Source: Deltaproteobacteria bacterium (GTDB taxonomy: Bacteria; Desulfobacterota; GWC2-55-46). Taken from it: a stretch of 11,510 nucleotides of DNA. The translations under genes were made by a program, and so were the position numbers. The stretch is taken from assembly GCA_021825035.1 (NCBI GenBank), contig JAKAIQ010000047.1, forward strand, positions 1 to 11,510, given 5' to 3'. This document shows, in pieces, positions 7,591 to 11,510 of this stretch (the first letter of the stretch is position 1; each line of letters opens with the position of its first letter). The notes beneath the pieces were generated by a model that was given only the letters and a program-made list of their open reading frames with translations, did not search any database and was not told where the DNA came from.

Positions 7591-7826
7591 TTTGAGGACT
7601 TCCTTCCTGCCTTACGGGCAGACGCGGCTCTGAACTTCCTTGCGCCTTTATTCTCGGTTACTTTTCCATCCTCAATCCACTTGTCGATATCTTCTTTCCT
7701 GAACCGCCAATTGGAGCCCACCTTGAAGCCCGGCAACTTCCCTCGATCAAGGAGATTGTAGATGGTCCTCTCCGTCACATTGAGATATCTGGCGAGGTCT
7801 TTAATTGTCAGCGTGGGTTCCGTCAT
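7587..7826 (-). CDS. Small excisionase-type (MerR-like) helix-turn-helix protein
   Basis: This is a 79-residue DNA-binding protein. Residues 7-51 form the HTH_17/excisionase-family domain: a helix-turn-helix (IKDLARYLNVTERTIYNLLDRG), a wing (LPGFKVGSNWRFRKEDI) and the closing helix. A lysine- and arginine-rich tail follows. I chose ATG 7826-7824 because it directly precedes the domain, has GGAA eight bases upstream and lies about 37 bases after the predicted transcription start. The open frame extends to a TTG at 7859, but that region would be leader. The stop overlaps the helicase start (GTGA), so the protein is first in the defence operon and probably regulates it. A role as recombination directionality factor is possible, but no integrase is in view. 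Confidence 0.88.
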   Translation of the reverse strand: MTEPTLTIKDLARYLNVTERTIYNLLDRGKLPGFKVGSNWRFRKEDIDKWIEDGKVTENKGARKFRAASARKAGRKSSK

Positions 7827-7868
7827 CGGATTTATTCCAACTGCCTGTAACAAATACAAATTCCTTGC

Positions 7869-7898
7869 ATTATATTCATATTTCTTCAGCGATGTTAA
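7869..7898 (-). promoter_or_regulatory. Promoter of the HTH-helicase operon
   Basis: The minus strand reads TTAACA (7898-7893), an 18-base spacer and a consensus TATAAT (7874-7869). Transcription would start near 7862, leaving about 37 bases before the HTH start codon. The region is shared with the divergent promoter at 7911-7919, so the two transcription units may be co-regulated. Confidence 0.6.
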
Positions 7899-7910
7899 GA
7901 AAAAAGTTGG

Positions 7911-7919
7911 TGCTATAAT
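7911..7919 (+). promoter_or_regulatory. Extended -10 promoter of the winged-HTH gene
   Basis: TGCTATAAT on the plus strand is a consensus extended -10 element. No good -35 box is present (GATGTT at 17-bp spacing), which extended -10 promoters tolerate. The predicted start near 7926 is about 30 bases before the ATG at 7957. Confidence 0.55.
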
Positions 7920-7956
7920 TCCTCATAGAACTTACGGTATTAGATGCGGTTTTGAG

Positions 7957-8508
7957 ATGATAGATCGGGCTACCATTCTTCGCTCAGCTTTCTGGAGTGG
8001 GCGGCTTACTTACAGGAAATGGCGCGGGTTTATCCGCAAGGGGCCGGAGGAGCACCTGCGGGTCTTTGTCCAGTCATTTCTCCACCTGCCCATGGACTGG
8101 TTGCTCAAGGAGATAGGCGAAGAGAGGTTCATATCCATCTGGCCTGAGGTGAGAAATGGGTTTGATAAGGATTCCCCGCTTGAAGTCACAATGCTTGACG
8201 CATGGGACGCGATATGGGGCGTGAAGGCCGCCGGGGATTCACAGTACCCCGTAAGCCCCGAAGTGGCGAGCCTTCCGAGGATGCGTCGCGAGGTCTTGAG
8301 AACAATCGTCAGCAATCCGGGGATAAGCGTCTACGACCTTGCCAAGAGGCTTAAACGCGATTACAGCAGAGTATTGAAGGACGTCCGCCTGCTTGCGGAG
8401 ACGGGCGAAGTAGAGATTAGGCCAGACCCGCAGTCGAGCAGGAAGGCCAAAAGGCTTATACCAGTGCGCTCAATAAATATCGCTTTAGCTGGTATTCCAC
8501 TCCATTGA
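7957..8508 (+). CDS. Winged helix-turn-helix protein, putative transcriptional regulator
   Basis: This is a 183-residue protein of no family I can name with certainty. Its C-terminal part, about residues 108-155, is a winged helix-turn-helix (MRREVLRTIVSNPGISVYDL, then AKRLKRDYSRVLKDVRLLAE), resembling MarR-like or HVO_A0114-type DNA-binding proteins. The N-terminal ~100 residues are helical and rich in tryptophan, with no motif recognised. The frame is open from 7762, but that part lies antisense to the HTH gene and upstream of the promoter, so I chose ATG 7957. Its ribosome-binding site is poor, and a four-codon ATG-CGG-TTT-TGA frame ends two bases before the start. It is divergent from the defence operon and may regulate it. 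Confidence 0.72.
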   Translation: MIDRATILRSAFWSGRLTYRKWRGFIRKGPEEHLRVFVQSFLHLPMDWLLKEIGEERFISIWPEVRNGFDKDSPLEVTMLDAWDAIWGVKAAGDSQYPVSPEVASLPRMRREVLRTIVSNPGISVYDLAKRLKRDYSRVLKDVRLLAETGEVEIRPDPQSSRKAKRLIPVRSINIALAGIPLH

Positions 8509-8536
8509 GTGGTGTTCTCCGAAATTTCTAATCGAA

Positions 8537-8565
8537 CGCCTGCCCGTTCTTAAAGGCGGCAGGCG
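8537..8565. terminator. GC-rich hairpin in the convergent gap, possible weak terminator
   Basis: CGCCTGCC (8537-8544) and GGCAGGCG (8558-8565) are perfect 8-bp arms around a 13-base loop, 29 bp after the winged-HTH stop. The hairpin lies where that gene converges with the AbiEii gene. Neither strand has a real U tract after the stem, so intrinsic termination would be weak. It could also be a dispersed palindromic repeat. Confidence 0.35.
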
Positions 8566-8571
8566 GACGCA

Positions 8572-8643
8572 CTTTACGAATTCCTTGACATAAACTTTAC
8601 ATAAACCAATCAAGGTAAAGCATAAGTCAAGTAAACGGTAAAG
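8572..8643. repeat. Symmetric array of six hexamers (three direct, three inverted)
   Basis: The left arm is CTTTAC (8572), CTTGAC (8584), CTTTAC (8595). The right arm is GTAAAG (8615), GTCAAG (8626), GTAAAG (8638), the exact reverse complements in mirror order. Spacers are 6 and 5 bp on the left and 5 and 6 bp on the right, so the two 29-bp arms are perfectly symmetric around a 14-bp centre while the spacer bases differ. Hexamers lie 11-12 bp apart, one per helical turn. This suggests cooperative protein binding on one face of the DNA, for example by a recombinase, Rep protein or regulator. It lies between convergent genes, so it is not an obvious promoter operator. Confidence 0.7.
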
Positions 8644-8666
8644 CGGATTCGAATGACGTTTCAGCC

Positions 8667-9314
8667 TTACTCCCTCGCCCTTTCCATGTCCAGGGTCATC
8701 TGCTGGACGTTTTTGACAAAGAACTTTTTGACCTTATCCCAGAAAGGCTTATCTTTACCCAGGAGTCTCGGCTCCGGATCGGCATCTGCGTCGCTGAAGT
8801 AGACGAGCGACTTGCCTATGTGAATGGGATTAATCCTGTCTGCGCCGAACCTTCTGATCATATTCTCGGCAACCTTCCGGAACGGGATGTCCTGAAGGAC
8901 AAAATAGAGATCAAAGGAATCCCGTTTCGCGCCTCTCTGGCTTATAGCGATTATCTTCATCGCGGCTATGTCTATCACGCCTGCTACCGGCACACCTTCG
9001 GCCTCCTTCATTGCCTCGGCAAATGGATACGGGTAAACGAACATGGAGACCTTTATACCGTCAACCGTTACCGTGAGAGAGCCTTCGCTTTCTTCGAGGA
9101 CCTTTGGGGTTAGTCCAAGTCGCTTCATTTCCTGAAAGACCTTCTCCGTAGAAAAAGCCTTTTGCGTGAAGAAGTCCAGATCGACCGACATCCTGTGTCC
9201 GATGTGAAGGGCGAGACCGGTGCCGCCCGCAAGAACGGCCTCATGTGCGCAAACGGTCTTATTGAGCTTTTTCAGTAGCTCTCGCGCCTCCGGTGGAAGA
9301 CAGCTAAAGTGCAT
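8667..9314 (-). CDS. AbiEii/AbiGii-family nucleotidyltransferase toxin
   Basis: This is a 215-residue protein of the nucleotidyltransferase family that includes the AbiEii toxin of type IV toxin-antitoxin and abortive-infection systems (DUF1814). It has the AGGTGLALHIGHRMSVDLDFF core at residues 29-49: the GGT turn (30-32) and the paired metal ligands D45 and D47. The family's downstream signature follows, with K120 in the AAMK segment and RDSFDLYFVL at 131-140. Such enzymes are thought to transfer nucleotides to a host target, often tRNA, and arrest growth during infection. The ATG at 9314 lies inside the end of the upstream gene (11-bp overlap) and follows GGGAAGG, so the two are co-translated. 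The protein is shorter than canonical AbiEii (about 300 residues) but typical of the short form. Substrate is unknown. Confidence 0.88.
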   Translation of the reverse strand: MHFSCLPPEARELLKKLNKTVCAHEAVLAGGTGLALHIGHRMSVDLDFFTQKAFSTEKVFQEMKRLGLTPKVLEESEGSLTVTVDGIKVSMFVYPYPFAEAMKEAEGVPVAGVIDIAAMKIIAISQRGAKRDSFDLYFVLQDIPFRKVAENMIRRFGADRINPIHIGKSLVYFSDADADPEPRLLGKDKPFWDKVKKFFVKNVQQMTLDMERARE

Positions 9315-9681
9315 GACCTTCCCTAAACCATATGGTCCAAAAATTCCTGGACTTGGGCGTTATCTTCCTGCTTGCCTCAAGAGTTTCAATTATAAGCCTT
9401 GTAGGATAAAGCCTCTGTACCCAGCATATCGCATCCAGACCACCTAACTCAAGTACCCTTTCAATGACGTATCTGGCGTTCTTCTTAAGGTTGACATTCC
9501 GGGGGTCTGTGTCCCAAAAGAGATAATAAAACTCCTCGGGGACGTTCCTTTCCCTTTCCAACTCCTTGACCTTGCTGGCCACCTCTGGGTTTGAAAGGAC
9601 TCCCAGGTATTTCTGCACCACCTTCTTGCCGCTTCTGTAGGCAAGGTAGGCGTACTTGTCATTTTTTATTATTATGCTCAT
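9304..9681 (-). CDS. DUF6922-like protein, probable antitoxin partner of the nucleotidyltransferase
   Basis: This is a 125-residue protein. From about residue 48 it matches the pattern I know from DUF6922 proteins (PEEFYYLFWDTDPRNV, then ARYVIERVLELGGLDAICW, then a C-terminal KITPKSRNFW), which often precede AbiEii-type genes. Residues 1-30 form a short basic beta-rich segment (KYAYLAYRSGKKVVQKYLG) seen at the N-termini of some DNA- or RNA-associated proteins. Position upstream of the toxin, overlap and small size suggest an antitoxin or cognate regulator, but this is inference and there is no obvious helix-turn-helix. It starts with ATG at 9681 without a clear ribosome-binding site, consistent with the leaderless promoter described separately. 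The stop is TAG. Confidence 0.75.
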   Translation of the reverse strand: MSIIIKNDKYAYLAYRSGKKVVQKYLGVLSNPEVASKVKELERERNVPEEFYYLFWDTDPRNVNLKKNARYVIERVLELGGLDAICWVQRLYPTRLIIETLEASRKITPKSRNFWTIWFREGHAL

Positions 9682-9687
9682 GGAATT

Positions 9688-9716
9688 ATTTTACCAAACA
9701 ATGTTAGGTATGTAAA
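9688..9716 (-). promoter_or_regulatory. Promoter of the DUF6922-AbiEii unit, predicting a leaderless mRNA
   Basis: The minus strand carries TTTACA (9716-9711), a 17-base spacer and TAAAAT (9693-9688). Transcription would start six or seven bases later, which places +1 at or next to the A of the ATG at 9681. The gene has no recognisable ribosome-binding site, which fits leaderless translation. Confidence 0.6.
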
Positions 9717-9739
9717 TAAGAAATACGAGGGTTCAAAAA

Positions 9740-9780
9740 GGCCTGTAACCGTGCATCACGGTTGCGGGCCTTTGTTTTTT
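9740..9780 (+). terminator. Strong intrinsic terminator on the plus strand
   Basis: GGCCTGTAACCGTG (9740-9753) pairs with CACGGTTGCGGGCC (9757-9770) along all 14 positions, including two G-U wobbles, with a three-base CAT loop. TTTGTTTTTT follows, and the preceding AAAAA can extend the stem. The wobbles become A-C mismatches on the minus strand, so the element is built for plus-strand transcripts. No plus-strand gene lies just upstream. It may shield the repeat array from incoming transcription or end an unrecognised RNA. Confidence 0.82.
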
Positions 9781-9787
9781 CTTAAGG

Positions 9788-10322
9788 GACACTTTACGAG
9801 AAAACATCGCATATACGCCTCAGATGGAAAAAATTTTTAAAAAAATGTCCCGCAGTATCATCTCAGACCCCCCTTTTCTTTATAGATAGGCTCACCGACA
9901 GTTTTAAGACAAACAACATCGTATATATGCCTTGGGATATAAAAAAATGAAAAAGTTTGTCACAAAAGTTCCATCAGCCCCCCCCCTTTATACAGTATAG
10001 GGAAATGCGATGGTTTTAGGGCAAACGTCGTAAGTATGAAATAGGAGTCAAATTCCTTGTCCAAAAAAGTCTCGAAATACCCCCTTTATACGATAGGGAA
10101 CATTTTTATGGCCACGGCGCAACAGTTTCAGGGATTTTCCGGAATATACGTCTTAGAGGGAGAAGAAGTCCGCCAGTTTTCAGAGCGATGTCGTATATAT
10201 GTCTTGGGAGAGAAAAAAGCTCCGACAGTTTTCGGAATTTTCCGGAATATACGTTTCAGAGGACGAAATGCCCCGACACTTTTTAGAAAAACGTCGTATG
10301 CATGCGTTAGAGGGTTGCAACA
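9788..10322 (+). repeat. Degenerate tandem repeat array (~52-bp units), iteron-like
   Basis: This 535-bp stretch without a credible gene is built of related ~52-bp units with the loose pattern CCGACAGTTTT...AA, then ACGTCGTATATACG, then TCTTAGAGGGAGAAA. Clear units begin near 9788, 9895, 10007, 10117, 10169, 10221 and 10272. The last four are contiguous at 51-52 bp. The first three are 107-112 bp apart, and between them lie more diverged units (for example 9841-9877). The second block also carries a separate motif, CCCCCTTTATACGATAGGG, near 9868, 9981 and 10079. Most cores contain or approach the self-complementary CGTATATACG. Position directly before a primase gene suggests Rep-binding iterons of a replication origin. 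A 9-base C run sits at 9978-9986. Confidence 0.75.
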
Positions 10323-10378
10323 TTTCGGCGTTTTGACGGCGCTATAGAGTAGAAGTAAAAATCTAAGGAGGTATCAGG

Positions 10379-10645
10379 ATGCGGCAAACCTTTCGAAAGA
10401 CCACAGACGAATTCAGCACACGAGACCTATATCTGGCCGCGGTCTTAAAGCAGGCGGGTATTCCGATCCATCGGGTCGAGGATAGCAATGGCCGAGGAGT
10501 CTTTGTCTTCCGGGCCTGCAAGGAGATTGAAGCGCTCACCAGGGATTACTTTAACGGCGCACTCAGGGTAGACCCTCAGGGTTTATTCGCGGTCTGGAAG
10601 AGCCTTAAATCAGCAGCGTACTCGGCTATCAGAGATGTGAGATAA
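10379..10645 (+). CDS. DUF5659-like small protein upstream of the primase
   Basis: This is an 88-residue protein. The opening FSTRDLYLAAVLKQAGIPIH, the central GRGVFVFRA strand and the closing FAVWKSLKSAAYSAIRD helix match the DUF5659 pattern I know from plasmid and phage replication neighbourhoods. No function is established for that family. The start ATG is fixed by an excellent AAGGAGG at 10365-10371, seven bases upstream. The gene lies just after the repeat array and 22 bp before the primase start, so they are one operon and the protein may help in replication or its control. A promoter is not certain: TTGACG (10333-10338) with TAAAAA (10356-10361) would start transcription inside the ribosome-binding site. 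Confidence 0.82.
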   Translation: MRQTFRKTTDEFSTRDLYLAAVLKQAGIPIHRVEDSNGRGVFVFRACKEIEALTRDYFNGALRVDPQGLFAVWKSLKSAAYSAIRDVR

Positions 10646-10667
10646 AAAAAGCAGGAGAAGAATTCGA

Positions 10668-11510
10668 ATGAAAAAGCCAGACACCCTATCCTTCGCAAAA
10701 GAGTACGTCCGAGCCGGGTTCTCGGTCATACCTCTGAAACCCCGGAGCAAGAAGCCTGCGATACCATCATGGCGTGAGTTTCAAAAGCGTCTACCTACCG
10801 AAGAAGAGCTCGAGACATGGTTCTGGAACGGTGGCCGGAACAATATCGGCATAGTGACCGGCACTATCTCCGGGCTTGCCGCACTTGACGCGGACTCGAT
10901 AGAGGCAGTGGCGTGGTGTGAGGCCAACCTGCCCAAGACCCCCACAGTCCGGACAAGGAGAGGGCAGCACTACTACTTCAGATTTAAACCCGGGCTCAGG
11001 AATTCTGTAAGAATCAACGGATTCAATCTCGATGTACGCGGAGAAGGCGGCTACGTCGCGACCCACCCCTCAATTCACGAATCTGGGACTGTTTATCAGT
11101 GGGTAGGAGGTCGAGGTCTTGATGACGTTCAGCTGGCCGAATTCCCGACCCATCTACTGGCTGGTACGGGCAACAAGACATCACTCGCGTATGACGCCAA
11201 AGCCAGCTCCAGCTATGGACAGGCCGCCCTCGCCTCTGAACTGGCCAAACTGAATGCGGCTGTTGAGGGAGAACGAAATGACACCCTAAACCGTTCAGCC
11301 TTCTCCCTTGGCCAACTTGTGGCAGGGGGAGAGCTTGACAGGCATCACGTTGAGTCGGCTCTCTTGTCAACGGCGATATCCATAGGACTTACCGAATCCG
11401 AGGCCCGCGCCACCATTAAAAGCGGAATGGATGCAGGCGCAAAAGAGCCGAGGACGGCTCCGAATGGAGATTTGAGGCATGCCTCAACCGCTATTTCTGT
11501 TGAACCGTCC
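10668..11510 (+). CDS. Bifunctional DNA primase/polymerase (Prim-Pol), N-terminal part, runs off the right edge
   Basis: The frame is open from ATG 10668 to the window end, 281 residues. It encodes an archaeo-eukaryotic-type primase-polymerase (prim-pol family, PF09250), the replication-initiating enzyme of many plasmids and phages. The fold is visible from AKEYVRAGFSVIPLKP (10-25) onward. The first catalytic acids are in GLAALDADS (D74, D76), the nucleotide-binding segment is TRRGQHYYF (96-104), and the third acid is in LDVRGEGGYVATHPS (D122). Residues ~180-260 match the helical region that usually follows Prim-Pol (GERNDTLNRSAFSLGQLVAGG). The ribosome-binding site is AGGAGA at 10653-10658. 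A helicase or primase C-terminal domain probably follows outside the window. It marks this side as a mobile replicon. Confidence 0.92.
   Translation, partial: MKKPDTLSFAKEYVRAGFSVIPLKPRSKKPAIPSWREFQKRLPTEEELETWFWNGGRNNIGIVTGTISGLAALDADSIEAVAWCEANLPKTPTVRTRRGQHYYFRFKPGLRNSVRINGFNLDVRGEGGYVATHPSIHESGTVYQWVGGRGLDDVQLAEFPTHLLAGTGNKTSLAYDAKASSSYGQAALASELAKLNAAVEGERNDTLNRSAFSLGQLVAGGELDRHHVESALLSTAISIGLTESEARATIKSGMDAGAKEPRTAPNGDLRHASTAISVEPS

Noticed and set aside
7762..7956. N-terminal extension of the winged-HTH protein to 7762
   Set aside because: It would overlap the HTH gene in antisense and begin upstream of the extended -10 promoter at 7911-7919.
8585..8620. Promoter starting from TTGACA at 8585 on the plus strand
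   Set aside because: No acceptable -10 box lies 16-18 bp downstream and no plus-strand gene follows; the TTGACA is part of the symmetric hexamer array.
9978..9986. Nine-base C run as a phase-variation tract
   Set aside because: It is not within a gene or a recognised promoter; its length may also be an assembly artefact.
10117..10322. CRISPR array
   Set aside because: The regular 51-52-bp spacing drew attention, but no invariant repeat alternates with unique spacers; whole units are related and degenerate, and no cas gene is present.
10057..10347. 96-codon plus-strand frame through the tandem repeats
   Set aside because: It starts with TTG without a ribosome-binding site, and 52-bp units shift the reading frame, so the protein repeats do not stay in register. 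The repeats look non-coding.

Overview
The window reads as part of a bacterial defence island next to the replication module of a mobile element. The organism cannot be named from the sequence. Promoters are sigma70-like, ribosome-binding sites (RBS) are GGAGG-type, genes are moderately GC-rich and intergenic DNA is AT-rich. This suits a free-living Gram-negative such as a Nitrospirota or Desulfobacterota lineage, but that is a low-confidence guess. No tRNA, rRNA, CRISPR array, integrase or transposase was found.

Minus strand, 7826 down to 1: a DISARM-like, methylase-plus-helicase defence operon. Its order is a small excisionase-type HTH protein, a 1143-residue SNF2 helicase with a C-terminal DUF3883 domain (DrmD-like), a NYN-domain ribonuclease gene, a 1033-residue DUF1156 N6-adenine DNA methyltransferase, and the first codons of another gene that leaves the window. 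Two junctions are GTGA overlaps, which implies translational coupling. The 317-bp gap between helicase and NYN gene is unusual. It holds a palindromic operator-like site, a near-perfect promoter (TTGACA-17-GATAAT) and, about 100 bp further on, an intrinsic terminator just before the NYN RBS. The NYN frame is continuous from 3841 to 3206 except for one amber codon at residue 25.

Plus strand, 7957-8508: a divergently transcribed winged-HTH protein sharing a 130-bp regulatory region with the defence operon.

Minus strand, 9681-8667: a two-gene unit of a DUF6922-like protein and an AbiEii/AbiGii-family nucleotidyltransferase toxin. It appears to be driven by a promoter that would give a nearly leaderless mRNA. 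Between it and the winged-HTH gene lies a symmetric array of hexamers (CTTTAC, CTTGAC, CTTTAC, then the same three inverted).

Plus strand, 9740-11510: a strong terminator, then about 535 bp of degenerate tandem repeats with a ~52-bp period (and a ~108-bp higher-order period in the first half), then a DUF5659-like small protein and the N-terminal 281 residues of a bifunctional primase-polymerase. This resembles an iteron-type origin region followed by replication genes.

Inference: a mobile element with its own primase carries, or sits beside, a restriction-like system (methylase, helicase, possible nuclease domains) and an abortive-infection toxin module, each with its own regulation.
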